Positions 48,089 to 57,340 of a stretch of 64,000 nt of DNA are shown piece by piece. The stretch is taken from assembly GCA_013122435.1 (NCBI GenBank), contig WYDT01000003.1:186001-250000 (forward strand), given 5' to 3'. The notes under the pieces are model-generated. The model searched no databases and was not told the origin of the DNA. It saw only the letters and a program-made list of their open reading frames with translations. The stretch is from Chloroflexi bacterium AL-N1. Lineage in GTDB: Bacteria; Chloroflexota; Chloroflexia; Chloroflexales; Roseiflexaceae. Numbering within the stretch: position 1 is the stretch's first letter; every line of letters begins with the position of its first letter. The position numbers and the translations under genes are program-made.

Positions 48089-48199
48089 GGTTTTCCCTCC
48101 CGTTGGCACAACATTTCCAGATATGATTGAGTTAGCACTTAACTACGTTTTCCATATATCTGTGTACAAACCAAGTGTTGTATTGTACTACAAACACGA

Positions 48200-48240
48200 G
48201 CAACGGCCACAGAAAGAGGGAAAGCTCCTGTGACCGTTGC
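48200..48240 (-). terminator. Long hairpin after the 77-residue protein gene
   Basis: A 13-bp stem (GCAACGGCCACAG / CTGTGACCGTTGC) with one mismatch and a 15-nt loop, 22 bp after the stop of the gene at 48262. The minus-strand tail is only weakly T-rich, so terminator function is likely but not certain. Confidence 0.5.
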
Positions 48241-48261
48241 CTGAAAGAAAGGCAGTAGATA

Positions 48262-48495
48262 TTAGTCGTAAATCTCTTGCGGCTGCATAGCGACGACATC
48301 GACGCTATTTTGCTCAAGATACTTCCGCATTGCCTGGGCGTCACGACCGAAAAGCTCGACGACATCCATATGTCGTTCACCAGCCTTGCCCGTTGCCACC
48401 GCGAAGTACAATCGCACTGATCCTGGTTTGAAGTATGCCTGAGTCATCGTATCAAGGTTGATGAATGTATCGCTAACTTTGATGAGTGTTGCCAT
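48262..48495 (-). CDS. Small hypothetical protein
   Basis: A 77-residue soluble protein (MATLIKVSDTFINLDTMTQ), with a beta-rich first half and a helix (DAQAMRKYLEQN) near the end. ATG 48495 follows the consensus GGGAGGTCACC; an in-frame start 14 codons earlier has no site. I do not recognise the family. The layout of early strands reporting a value followed by a helix resembles small cytosolic proteins of the YcgL or DUF3467 kind only loosely, so no function is proposed. Confidence 0.7.
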   Translation of the reverse strand: MATLIKVSDTFINLDTMTQAYFKPGSVRLYFAVATGKAGERHMDVVELFGRDAQAMRKYLEQNSVDVVAMQPQEIYD

Positions 48496-48775
48496 GGTGA
48501 CCTCCCTGTCACACGCTGCAAGTCGCGTGCATGCCACTTCTTTGTGTTACTCCTACGGCACTTATAGAGTTAGTTATTTTGCGTCTCCGACGAAAACACA
48601 GTAACTCACTTTCTATTATCACAAATAGAGCTATATGTTTGAGGAGAGAGAATCACAATGTAAAGTTGCGATCAGTTTACTGATACAATCTTCTACAATT
48701 TGACAGATTTTCTACCTCCTTTAAGATTCCATCAATATATGGCTCCGGTTGAATTATGATGGAGGGAGATCTGCC

Positions 48776-49695
48776 ATGCCACGCTCCACGATTGTGTTTT
48801 TGCTCTTCATTGCCATGCTCTCCGCCTGTGTTCCAAACGTTGTCGAAGTACTACCACAGACCCCCCCAACCACAGACTCGATTACCGATCCATCGATAAC
48901 AACCATCACCTTCGCATCGTACGACCGAGAGAGGAGCTACTTCGAGCCGCTGATGGATCGGTTTAACGGGGAAAATCCAGATATTCAGGTCATTTTTGTC
49001 GATCTGGAAGATGTAGTTGATGGACAAGAAGCAATGAACGATTGGGTTGGCACAACGGTCAGGGTTGCCGATACTGCCTTTATCTCTGTTTCATCCGAGG
49101 ACGTTGAGAAGGGGTATGTGCTCGATCTTAAGCCATTGATTGATGCTGATGCTGCTTTTGATCTCGACGATTATTACCCACGTGCCTTTGAGCCACTTAG
49201 CCCAGAGGGTAGGGTCTACGTGCTACCAACTATTGCTGAAGCACCCATGATGACATTCAACCAAACGTTGGTGGCACAGGCTGGTATGACTGTTCCAACC
49301 GAGCCTACCTGGAATACAGCACCGCCGACGGGCATGCTGACCACAACTCTTGATCTGCGTCCATCTTTAGCAACCATTCGACGTTGCTTAATCAAACGGT
49401 GTTTCCAGCGCGTCGTTCAGTAGCTCAGTCGTCTACCTTTTCCGCAGGGCTTGCGTCAGGCGCTGCCGAATTGTACGAAGCGTATCTTCCTGCGCTGAAT
49501 GAGCCAATGATCCTTGTACAGGAAGGGCTGTTCAATGATCCGTTCTTTGATCCATTCTGGCTCTATCATGCAGTTGATCGGGCCGTGCAGGGAGGTGATC
49601 TAGTTACGGAGTTGGAGCGTGCTCAAATGCTGACGAGCGAGTATCTGTTGTGCAGACGGGGCGGGGGTGAGCACGCTGAGTGTGTGGTGAAGTAG
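48776..49695 (+). pseudogene. Solute-binding lipoprotein with internal deletion and frameshift
   Basis: ATG 48776 follows GGAGGGAGATCTGCC and opens a lipoprotein signal peptide (IVFLLFIAMLSAC). An extracellular solute-binding domain start follows (ITFASYDRERSYFEPLMDRF, LDLKPLIDADAAFDLDDYYP). After about 180 residues homology to the two large lipoproteins at 54458 and 57645 stops abruptly, and a frameshift lies near 49385. It resumes only with their C-terminal block (FFDPFWLYHAVDRAVQGGDL and the Cys-containing tail). About half a domain is missing. It has the same family signature as those proteins, so it is a decayed third paralogue. Confidence 0.75.
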
Positions 49696-49763
49696 GGAGT
49701 ATGGGTTAAGGGTTAGGGGGTACGGTATCTCGGTTAATCACTGTCCTCTCTTCCCTTCACCTG

Positions 49764-50073
49764 AGTCTCTGCGTTAGGGCAGTCCCCTGTGACTGCCCTG
49801 CTTCTCGTTGCCCGCTTCCTCCATTATTCAAACGGCGTTGGGAGATCAGTAGTCACGGGGCAATGCAACATACGTTTCTCTCCGAACTAGTCTCTGCGTT
49901 AGGGCAGTCCCCTGTGACTGCCCTGCTTCTCGTTGCCCGCTTCCTCCATTATTCAAACGGCGTTGGGAGATCAGTAGTCACGGGGCAATGCAACATACGT
50001 TTCTCTCCGAACTAGTCTCTGCGTTAGGGCAGTCCCCTGTGACTGCCCTGCTTCTCGTTGCCCGCTTCCTGGA
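49764..50073. repeat. 125-bp tandem repeat, about 2.5 copies
   Basis: Copies start at 49764, 49889 and 50014 (AGTCTCTGCGTTAGGGCAGT), an exact 125-bp period. Copies 1 and 2 are nearly identical; copy 3 is cut at the ilvD stop codon. Each has a perfect 8-bp hairpin GGGCAGTC-CCCTGT-GACTGCCC. The stretch ATTATTCAAACGG within copies 1 and 2 is the same as the last codons and stop of ilvD, so the unit seems to have grown from the ilvD 3' end. The other 70 bp of the 378-bp gap (49696-49763) shows nothing. Confidence 0.9.
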
Positions 50074-51762
50074 TTATTCAAACGGTGGGGTGTGGAGTAT
50101 AGCGCCTTCGGCTGCCGACGAGACGAGTGCAGCATAGCGTGCAAACACACCCGTTGTGTAGAGGGGTGCTGGTGGCTGCCAGTTAGCCAAGCGGGCCGCG
50201 AGTTCATCGGGTGAGAGGGTCACGTCGAGTCGGCGCGCCTCCAGGTCGAGGGTGATCTCATCGCCGTCGGTGAGCGCGGCAATCGGGCCGCCACGGGCTG
50301 CCTCGGGTGCCACATGGCCGATCATCAGGCCACGAGTGGCGCCACTAAACCGCCCGTCGGTCAAAAGTGCGACGGATTCGCCTAACCCAGCACCAACCAG
50401 CGCGGCGGTTACCCCCAGCATCTCGCGCATACCAGGACCTCCGCGTGGTCCCTCATAGCGTATCACGACAACATCGCCCGCTTGAATGCGACTGGCTGTA
50501 ACAGCTTCCATGGCTTCTTCTTCCGAATTAAATACCCGCGCTGGTCCACGGTGCAGTGACCGTTCGTGGCCCGCGACCTTGACGACAGCACCCTCGGGTG
50601 CCAGATTGCCACGCAGAATAATCAGGCCACCATGCGGTTTGATAGGCTGATCCAGCGCGTGAATGACTTCCTGTCCAGGTGTTTCGACGGCCGTGGCACT
50701 ATCTTCGACCAGCGTGCGTCCACTCACTGTAGCGACATTCCCCTCGATAAAACCTCCCTCGATCAGGCGCTTCACAATGAGCTGAATGCCCCCTGCACGG
50801 TCGACATCGACGGCGGTGTACTGGCCACCGGGCATCAGGTCGACAAACAGCGGTGTCTGGGCGCTGATGCGGTCGAAGTCTTCGAGTTCCAGTTCGATAC
50901 CAGCCTCACGTGCCAGGGCCAGCAGGTGTAAGACAGCATTGGTTGAGCCACCAGTACTGGCGACGCTGGCAATGGCGTTTTCAAAAGCCTGACGGGTCAG
51001 GATATCGCGGGGCTTGAGGTCGCGCCGAAGCAGATCCATGATCAGTTGACCACCTTCCACGCCAACGGTGTTTTTGCGTGGATCGACGGCGGGGACCGAG
51101 CCGCTGCCCAAGGGCGCCAGCCCCAGCGTTTCCATGACCGTAGCCATGGTGTTGGCGGTGTACTGGCCCCCACACGCGCCGGGGCCGGGACAGGCGGCAT
51201 TTTCGATCTCGGTTAACTCCTCATCGGTGATTTTGCCCGCTGCATTGGCCCCAATCGCCTCAAAGACATGCTGGATCGTGATGTCTCGTCCGCGCCATTT
51301 CCCTGGCATAATCGAGCCACCATAGAGGAGGAGACTGGGGATGTTCAGGCGGGTCAGGCCCATTGCGGCGCCAGGAATGGTTTTATCACAAGCAACCAGT
51401 GCCACCATCGCATCGAAAAGATAACCACGCCCCATGAGTTCGATGGAGTCGGCGATTACTTCACGGCTGATGAGCGAGGCTTTCATGCCCTGTGTGCCCA
51501 TGGTGACGCCATCGCTGACAGCAACGGTGTTGAACTCCATCGGTGTGCCACCTGCGGCACGGATGCCTTCTTTGACCTTGGCTGCCAGGACACGCAGGTT
51601 GAAGTTGCACGGCATGGTTTCGATCCAGGTGTTGGCAATGCCGATGATTGGGCGGGCAAGATCGTCGTCGGTAAAACCAATGGCTTTGAGCATCGAGCGG
51701 GCGGCGGCGCGATTGCGCCCATCGGTGATAGTGCGGCTGCGGGGTTTCATATCTTGGGTCAT
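50074..51762 (-). CDS. ilvD: Dihydroxy-acid dehydratase
   Basis: A 562-residue IlvD/Edd-family enzyme. It dehydrates 2,3-dihydroxy-isovalerate and 2,3-dihydroxy-3-methylvalerate in valine and isoleucine synthesis. Iron-sulfur ligands are in [27 protein letters not shown] and [20 protein letters not shown]. The C-terminal block [20 protein letters not shown] is conserved. ATG 51762 follows AAAGGAACCGCTG. It stands alone, and its 3' end runs into the 125-bp tandem repeat. Confidence 0.97.
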   Translation of the reverse strand: MTQDMKPRSRTITDGRNRAAARSMLKAIGFTDDDLARPIIGIANTWIETMPCNFNLRVLAAKVKEGIRAAGGTPMEFNTVAVSDGVTMGTQGMKASLISREVIADSIELMGRGYLFDAMVALVACDKTIPGAAMGLTRLNIPSLLLYGGSIMPGKWRGRDITIQHVFEAIGANAAGKITDEELTEIENAACPGPGACGGQYTANTMATVMETLGLAPLGSGSVPAVDPRKNTVGVEGGQLIMDLLRRDLKPRDILTRQAFENAIASVASTGGSTNAVLHLLALAREAGIELELEDFDRISAQTPLFVDLMPGGQYTAVDVDRAGGIQLIVKRLIEGGFIEGNVATVSGRTLVEDSATAVETPGQEVIHALDQPIKPHGGLIILRGNLAPEGAVVKVAGHERSLHRGPARVFNSEEEAMEAVTASRIQAGDVVVIRYEGPRGGPGMREMLGVTAALVGAGLGESVALLTDGRFSGATRGLMIGHVAPEAARGGPIAALTDGDEITLDLEARRLDVTLSPDELAARLANWQPPAPLYTTGVFARYAALVSSAAEGAILHTPPFE

Positions 51763-52055
51763 CAGCGGTTCCTTTCAGCATCTGGCAATGGTGTACGCTG
51801 ATTATACTGTACAATCACGGATGGTGTCATCTCAAGAAGTTGGTGATTCGTTAGTATGTATGCATAATATGTGAAATTGGGTATTGCATTATGAGATTGA
51901 TTATGTTACTATCTCATTAAGTTTAGAGGGGAAAACCATTTTACTTCACTTCACTCACTACACTTCACTAATAGTGTCCCTCAATTGAATACGTAGGTTT
52001 TTGGGTCGTTCCATTGGTGATAATGCGTCACTTGTATTATCGGGAGGAGGATTGT

Positions 52056-52658
52056 GTGGATACGGCTCCTGAATGGCAATTGGCTTTGGTATTCGTGGTA
52101 CGTTGGTATCTTGGTATTTGCTTTCTCACGTCTGCGCTTGGCAAATTGACCGATCTGACGAGCTTTGTACAGGGGACCCTGGATTATCGGGTGCTTCCAG
52201 GTTCTGTTGCCAAAATGTTCGCACTGGCTTTGCCGTGGCTTGAATTGGGACTCACTGCTCTGTTACTCACTGGCATCGCATTACCTGTGGCTGGCTGGGT
52301 TCTCGCTGGGTTGCTGGGCTGCTTTATCGTGGCTGTGACCATGAATCTCCGGCGGGGTCGCGCTATTGCATGCAATTGCCATGGGATTGCTGGAACACGA
52401 ACTATCAGTTAGGGTACTGTAGCACGTAATTTCGTGCTGTTGGCACTGGCGCTTATGCTGGTGCTGTGGGCGCCTTTTGTAAGCACCAATACGCAGTGGC
52501 TGGCATTATGGCAGCGTGATATTAGCTTTGTCCTTTCATTCCCAAACATGGTAGTTCTGGCACTACTGCTGGCATGTTGTAGTATTCTGATCCAGTTGAC
52601 CGAGTGGTCTATAGAGATAGGCGTTAAGAATGAGGGGTTGTTAAGAGTTAGGGGTTAG
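52056..52658 (+). pseudogene. MauE/DoxX-like redox-associated membrane protein with one in-frame TAG
   Basis: GTG 52056 has a perfect site, GGGAGGAGG, five bases upstream. The frame encodes four membrane helices of the MauE type (LALVFVVRWYLGICFLTSAL, LALPWLELGLTALLLTGIAL, WVLAGLLGCFIVAVTMNLRR) and the CNCHG motif with a Cys pair. It stops at TAG 52410-52412 after GIAGTRTIS and continues in frame as GTVARNFVLLALALML. Trp is the likely original residue (TGG to TAG). MauE proteins work with MauD in forming disulfides of exported proteins. It may be a real nonsense mutation or a base error. Confidence 0.7.
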
Positions 52659-53360
52659 TTTCCCACACCTGTTCAGTTGTGCTCCGCTTAAACGCTCAGC
52701 AATTGCTCCTAGACTAGCGAGGGCTTGCCTGCGACCGACTCAGGCAACGGGGTGTGGGGTGTATGGATCTCCGCCATGTGAGCACGGCGGTTGCAAACCG
52801 CCGCTACAGGGATATGCCGCGTTCGTTGCGTTGTGAGGCGGAATAAATATGTCGCTGCTTTGTGCATGGTTGGGTGACGAGCGTGTTGTGCGGGTGGTCT
52901 GGCGGGTGCCACGTTGCCAGCATGGCGGTTGCAAACCGCCGCTACAGGGATATGCCGCGTTCGTTGCGTTGTGAGGTGGAATAGATGTGTCGCTGCTTTG
53001 TGCATAGCCGAACGACGGGCTGCCTTGCGGGAGGTCTGGTGGGGTGCAGCTGCCAGCGGGGTACCAAGGGACTGGATTCTGGGGCGGGGTGTGGGGCGCA
53101 GCGCCCTGGGGACCCGCAAAGAACGTGCGTGGTACAAGAAATGATCGCGGTGGATGCCTCTGGGCAATTGGATGGAATTCGGTTGGGTTATCAGGTATGC
53201 TGCCTGCGACCGACTCAGGCGGTGGGGAGTAGTGTATTTAGGTGCTGAATGATGATAGAGATGGAGGTCAGGAGATTAACAACTGTATCACTTTAACGCT
53301 CTCTTTGTCCCAACGCCCCAACGCTTTTAGCTCCAACGCTCCAAAGATAAGGAGGACCAC
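52659..53360. repeat. Gap with REP-like hairpin repeats and a 19-bp direct repeat
   Basis: 702 bp without a supported gene. Two diverged copies of a 138-bp unit start at 52786 and 52924, each opening with the palindrome GGCGGTTGCAAACCGCC and a block GCTACAGGGATATGCCGCG. The block is flanked by perfect 19-bp direct repeats GCCTGCGACCGACTCAGGC at 52727-52745 and 53202-53220, each an imperfect palindrome. These look like REP-type or MITE-like non-coding repeats. Open frames across them merely translate the repeat. Confidence 0.75.
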
Positions 53361-53927
53361 GTGACTGGCGTATGGTTAGTTTCTTATGTGGCATTATGGA
53401 TTTTAGTGCTCGTACTGGCATTGGTACTCGTGAGTATGCTACGCAATCTGGGAACAATCTACGAAACACTGCAAACCTGGCGGCCTGTGCACGATCCAAT
53501 CAAACTGAAGGTAGGAGAAGTAGTGCCTGCTTTAACGCTCACAAGCATAACCAACGAGACAGTATCACTCACCGATCATCAGGGCACGCCATTGGCGGTA
53601 GCGATCATCAGCCCTGGATGTGAGCCGTGCCATGATCTGGCAAAGGTGCTAGCACGTGGCGAAGCATTGCCACAGACCAATGGAGAACGCCTCATTATTA
53701 TTAGCGTCGGGAGTGGAGCAGAAACGCAATCTCTTATCGATGAAGTTGGATTACACAAGGATATTCCCGTGTACTGTGATACAACCAGGAGTACCGCAGA
53801 AGCTTGGGGTGTGAGTTCCACACCAACAACGGTGCTACTCGATGAACGTAGTACATTTGTACGACACATCGTGGGCTTTACCGGCGAGGAACATCAAGCG
53901 GAAGAGGTAGTGGCAGCCCACGCCTGA
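53361..53927 (+). CDS. MauD/TlpA-like thioredoxin-fold protein, membrane-anchored
   Basis: A 188-residue protein. The N-terminal helix (about 6-28, WLVSYVALWILVLVLALVLV) anchors a thioredoxin-like domain with IKLKVGEVVPALTLTSI and the active site SPGCEPCHDL (CxxC). This layout is that of MauD, an exported thiol-disulfide protein needed for maturation of the disulfide-rich small subunit of methylamine dehydrogenase. GTG 53361 follows AAGGAGGACCAC. No methylamine dehydrogenase genes are nearby. Its gene ends 60 bp before the first Tat-exported Cys-rich protein, which is the likely client. Confidence 0.85.
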   Translation: MTGVWLVSYVALWILVLVLALVLVSMLRNLGTIYETLQTWRPVHDPIKLKVGEVVPALTLTSITNETVSLTDHQGTPLAVAIISPGCEPCHDLAKVLARGEALPQTNGERLIIISVGSGAETQSLIDEVGLHKDIPVYCDTTRSTAEAWGVSSTPTTVLLDERSTFVRHIVGFTGEEHQAEEVVAAHA

Positions 53928-53932
53928 TATGT

Positions 53933-54137
53933 GGTAACCCGTCGCACTGGGCGACTGGTTCGATAGATGGTCGTAAAGGAGTACATCATGGCATTTTGGA
54001 AACGGACCGGACGTTCGCAGGAGCAGGAGGGCTTGAACGCATGGGATCGGGCCACGAAATCGATGGCGGTCTCCGCCTCACGGCGGGGATTCTTGAAGAA
54101 ACTGCCCGCGCTGGGAGCTGGTTTGGGATTGGGGTTA
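53933..54137 (+). repeat. 205-bp direct repeat, copy 1 (leader region of the Cys-rich genes)
   Basis: It matches 57136-57340 without gaps at about 93 per cent by eye (14 differences: 3 in 55 untranslated bases, 11 in 50 codons, all silent). It includes a small hairpin GTCGC-N5-GCGAC (53941-53955), the ribosome site AAAGGAG and the first 50 codons. Similarity ends sharply where the mature Cys-rich part begins. Confidence 0.9.
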
Positions 54138-54314
54138 GCAGGTATCCAGACGGCTTTTGGTTGTACAGTAAGTTTTCCTAAGGAACGGAATGGATGTTGT
54201 GGCTCACAAAATGAAAAACAGAGTTTTGTGAAGTTTAGAAGAGAATGTTGTGATGGACAAGGGTGTACTCGCACAATAATCGGGACTGAATGTTCTGGAA
54301 ACTGTATAGTGTGA
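53988..54314 (+). CDS. Tat-exported cysteine-rich small protein 1
   Basis: A 108-residue protein. Residues 1-50 are a long Tat leader: a polar N-region (MAFWKRTGRSQEQEGLNAWD), the twin-arginine motif SRRGFLKK at 31-38 and a hydrophobic h-region. Cleavage is plausible after about residue 58 (QTAFG). The mature part of about 50 residues has eight Cys, including two Cys-Cys pairs (GCCGS, ECCDG), which suggests a disulfide knot or metal site. I recognise no family for the mature part. ATG 53988 follows AAAGGAGTACATC. Tat export implies folding before export. The MauD-like gene upstream fits a need for disulfide handling. Confidence 0.8.
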   Translation: MAFWKRTGRSQEQEGLNAWDRATKSMAVSASRRGFLKKLPALGAGLGLGLAGIQTAFGCTVSFPKERNGCCGSQNEKQSFVKFRRECCDGQGCTRTIIGTECSGNCIV

Positions 54315-54385
54315 GTTCGTATCATATTGTAATTATCGCCATCATAACTTAAGTATCTATGCATAAGTGTGGGTATTTAATTCAG

Positions 54386-54417
54386 TTGATGCATAGTGTT
54401 TTACCACTATGCATCAA
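54386..54417 (+). promoter_or_regulatory. Perfect 13-bp hairpin between Cys-rich gene 1 and lipoprotein 1
   Basis: TTGATGCATAGTG pairs perfectly with CACTATGCATCAA over a 6-nt loop TTTTAC. It has no T-run directly after. It lies 40 bp before the start of the lipoprotein gene, in the position of the terminator found in the second unit, so it may act as a processing or attenuation site. Confidence 0.6.
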
Positions 54418-54457
54418 TATAAATGTAGTACATATTAGCTGTCACCAAGGAACATAT

Positions 54458-57115
54458 ATGAAGTATTGTTATCAATTCATCGTTGTACTGCTTACCATTA
54501 TGTTGTTCAGCGCCTGCCTCCCACAAACACCGGAACTCCAAGTGCCACCTGTGGGTGAAACGGATGGTGCCAGATTGCCCCAAGATACTCCTGATTCACG
54601 AGATATTGTAGCTGAAGACTCGATCACCATCACCTTTGGTGCGAGTGAATACCAGGAACCGTTATTTGCACCATACATCCAACAATTTAATGCTGAAAAT
54701 CCTGATGTTCAGGTACAATTCGTGTCACTTGACGATATTTCCATTGACATAGATCTTCCTGTAGCTGAGAGAATTGCACAATGGGCACGCGCTACCTCGC
54801 GCATCGCTGATACCGCACAGCCCTTGTGGGTGGGATCGTGGTCTGAGCAAGCCCCCTACCTGCAAGATTTACGACCATTTATCGAGGCAGATGCAACTTT
54901 TGATACAACGGTGTTCTATCCTGGTTCATTGGAAGCAGCACAAGTCGATGGTGGCACCTATGTCTTACCTCATACCCAGTTTGCTCCCTTACTGTCTTAT
55001 AATGTTGATCTACTTACTACCCAGGGACTTTCCGAACCATCACCTGACTGGACGTGGCAAGAGGTGCGGAATCTCGCGGAACAGGTCGCCCAGCCTGATG
55101 CTGACCCACCCATCTATGGTTTGCTAGATTATGGTGATGGACGCATGGCCCTGGTTGGGGAGATGTTAGCAGCCGATCCCTCCTTGGGTGAGCTGTCTCC
55201 AGATCGAGCGACCATTGATACGTCGGCAGCAGAAACCGCTCTGACCCAGGTTGCAGCAATGGCCCAAACTGGCGCACTCTATATTGATACCGAAGAAGAG
55301 CTATTTCCCAGAACATATATTGATATGATTGTCGCGGGACAGGTAGCGATCTGGCCGACAGGTTTGTTAGCAGATCCCATTGACCGTCCTACGGCGACGG
55401 TGAAGACGGTGCCCTTTCCAACGGACCTGCCAGCCCCCTTCGCAAGCGGTGTCGACGGCTATGTGATGAGCCGTGGCACTGAGCATCCTGAGGCTGCCTG
55501 GCGCTGGCTCTCTTTTCTCAGCAATCAATGGATTGAACAACATTCCGAATGGGATGGTTCTCTTTCCATTCCTGCGCGTCAAGACCTGACATCGCAAAGC
55601 ACCGTGTGGCAAAGTCTGGAAACCGAAACCCAAGCCCTCATAGAAACCAACTTAAACGATCCCTCAACAGCCAGTTCAGCGGCCGTTACCTTGCTACGCT
55701 GGTTACGTGAGCCGACCAGACAAGTCATTGTGGAAGATCAAGCGATACCAATGACCGTACAAGAAGCTCAGGAAGGTTTAGCGGCAGACCGCCTGGCCGA
55801 ACAGAACGCCCTAGACTCTGACACAGACACTGATGCCGCACCGATTGCGGTGGCAACACCAATACCACAAACCGCCCCTGCTGATGCGACCACCATTACC
55901 TTTGCCTCGAATGTAGTCAATCTCCAGCCAATCGTGGAGCAATTCCATCGGGAACAAACGGAAGTGTTCGTTCAACTCGAAGCAGTTAATAACCCCACGC
56001 TCACCGATCTGGCCAACACCACCGACTGTTTTGTCACATGGGCGCCACCCACTCCAGCACAGCGAGAAGCCTTGCGCGACTTGCGTCCGCTCTGGGATGC
56101 CGATACCACACTCTCCCGTGACGTGTTTCCAGCGGCAGTGCTGGCACCCTTCGAGCACGATGGCGCTTTGTATGGCCTCCCGCATCGCATGGATATTCCG
56201 ATCCTCCACTATAACTCAGCGCGCTTCGATGCGGCCAATCTGCCCTACCCTCCTGCCGACTGGTCGCTTCAGGACTTCGTGGCAGCGGCGACCCAACTCA
56301 CGCAGGAGCGGAACGACCAGTATGGCTTTGCCGTCATCGGGGACCATACCAAGGCCCTGGAGTGGTGGCTGCAACGGGCAGGCGTGCTCCAGAAAACGAA
56401 TGCCATGGCGTGGACCGACCCTGACGTGCTGGCTGCCCTCCAGGGCTATGTGGATCTGCTCACCAGCACCTCGCCCCACAACCAACTCGCGGGGTATACA
56501 CGCAGTACTGATCCGGACCTGACAACACCACTCATCGCTGAGGGACAGGTCGCGATGTGGCTGGAGAGTGGCATCACCTTTGGCGCACCTGATGCCGCCG
56601 CTGTGGAAGCCGCCGTCGCTCCGCTGCCTGGTGGCACCGCCGACAATCGTGCTGACGATGTGGTGGTGACCACGGGGCTGTACATTGCCGCTGACACGCC
56701 CCACACCGACGCATGCTGGCAATGGCTGCGCTACCTGAGTGCGGATACCACCAGTCTGGGTGGGGGTTTCCCTGCTCGTACCGATGTGGCTAGCCCTGCA
56801 TCAGAGACCCAACCAGCCGGACAAGCGGAGATCGACACGATCTATCAGGAAGCACTGGCCCAACCAACGCAGGGGGAAGGGCAAACATTCTTTCTCCGTG
56901 ATCCTGACCTCGACCCCTTCTGGTTCTACCAGGCACTGGATCGGGCATTACAAGGGGCCAGTCTGGAGCAGGAACTCACCAATGCCCAGCAACTGACCGA
57001 GGCGCATCTGGCGTGTGTGGACGCCGGGGGTATAGGAAGCGAGTGCGCGGTCGCGACGGACCCCGATTACGACGGATGGCAGCGGCGCGCTCTTGATGAA
57101 GAGGCAACACCATAA
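54458..57115 (+). CDS. Large lipoprotein with two fused solute-binding-protein domains, copy 1
   Basis: An 885-residue lipoprotein. The signal peptide (FIVVLLTIMLFSAC) ends in a lipobox. Two tandem domains follow, each resembling extracellular solute-binding proteins of carbohydrate ABC importers (family 1): domain 1 from about 50 (SITITFGASEYQEPLFAPYI) and domain 2 from about 478 (TITFASNVVNLQPIVEQFHR). Domain 1 keeps YVMSRGTEHPEAAWRWLSFL. The C terminus has DPFWFYQALDRALQGASLEQ and a Cys pair (LACVDAGG, SECAV). ATG 54458 follows AAGGAACATAT. No permease or ATPase gene is in the window. It follows the Cys-rich gene by 143 bp. Confidence 0.85.
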   Translation: MKYCYQFIVVLLTIMLFSACLPQTPELQVPPVGETDGARLPQDTPDSRDIVAEDSITITFGASEYQEPLFAPYIQQFNAENPDVQVQFVSLDDISIDIDLPVAERIAQWARATSRIADTAQPLWVGSWSEQAPYLQDLRPFIEADATFDTTVFYPGSLEAAQVDGGTYVLPHTQFAPLLSYNVDLLTTQGLSEPSPDWTWQEVRNLAEQVAQPDADPPIYGLLDYGDGRMALVGEMLAADPSLGELSPDRATIDTSAAETALTQVAAMAQTGALYIDTEEELFPRTYIDMIVAGQVAIWPTGLLADPIDRPTATVKTVPFPTDLPAPFASGVDGYVMSRGTEHPEAAWRWLSFLSNQWIEQHSEWDGSLSIPARQDLTSQSTVWQSLETETQALIETNLNDPSTASSAAVTLLRWLREPTRQVIVEDQAIPMTVQEAQEGLAADRLAEQNALDSDTDTDAAPIAVATPIPQTAPADATTITFASNVVNLQPIVEQFHREQTEVFVQLEAVNNPTLTDLANTTDCFVTWAPPTPAQREALRDLRPLWDADTTLSRDVFPAAVLAPFEHDGALYGLPHRMDIPILHYNSARFDAANLPYPPADWSLQDFVAAATQLTQERNDQYGFAVIGDHTKALEWWLQRAGVLQKTNAMAWTDPDVLAALQGYVDLLTSTSPHNQLAGYTRSTDPDLTTPLIAEGQVAMWLESGITFGAPDAAAVEAAVAPLPGGTADNRADDVVVTTGLYIAADTPHTDACWQWLRYLSADTTSLGGGFPARTDVASPASETQPAGQAEIDTIYQEALAQPTQGEGQTFFLRDPDLDPFWFYQALDRALQGASLEQELTNAQQLTEAHLACVDAGGIGSECAVATDPDYDGWQRRALDEEATP

Positions 57116-57135
57116 TATATACCTATTCATAGTAC

Positions 57136-57340
57136 GGTAACCCGTCGCATGGGGCGACTGGTTCGATAGATGGTCGTAAAGGAGCACATCATGGCATTTT
57201 GGAAACGGACCGGACGTTCGCAGGAGCAGGAGGGCTTGAACGCATGGGACCGGGCCACGAAGTCGATGGCAGTGTCTGCCTCACGGCGGGGCTTTTTGAA
57301 GAAACTGCCAGCACTGGGGGCTGGTTTGGGGTTGGGGTTA
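57136..57340 (+). repeat. 205-bp direct repeat, copy 2
   Basis: Second copy of the leader region at 53933-54137, offset by exactly 3203 bp. The small hairpin GTCGC-N5-GCGAC is at 57144-57158, with a changed loop but intact stem. Coding differences between the copies are silent only. Confidence 0.9.

Noticed and set aside
49764..50073. 125-bp repeats considered as a CRISPR array or replication origin iterons
   Set aside because: The period is too long and the units are nearly identical along their whole length, with no spacers; no initiator gene nearby.
24350..52412. Stop-codon recoding (selenocysteine or pyrrolysine) to explain the in-frame stops
   Set aside because: Three different stop codons are involved, the families do not use these residues, and no recoding structure is seen.
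52709..53167. 152-codon open frame with repeated VAAVCNR stretches
   Set aside because: It only translates the REP-like repeats at 52786 and 52924; no start site or independent support.
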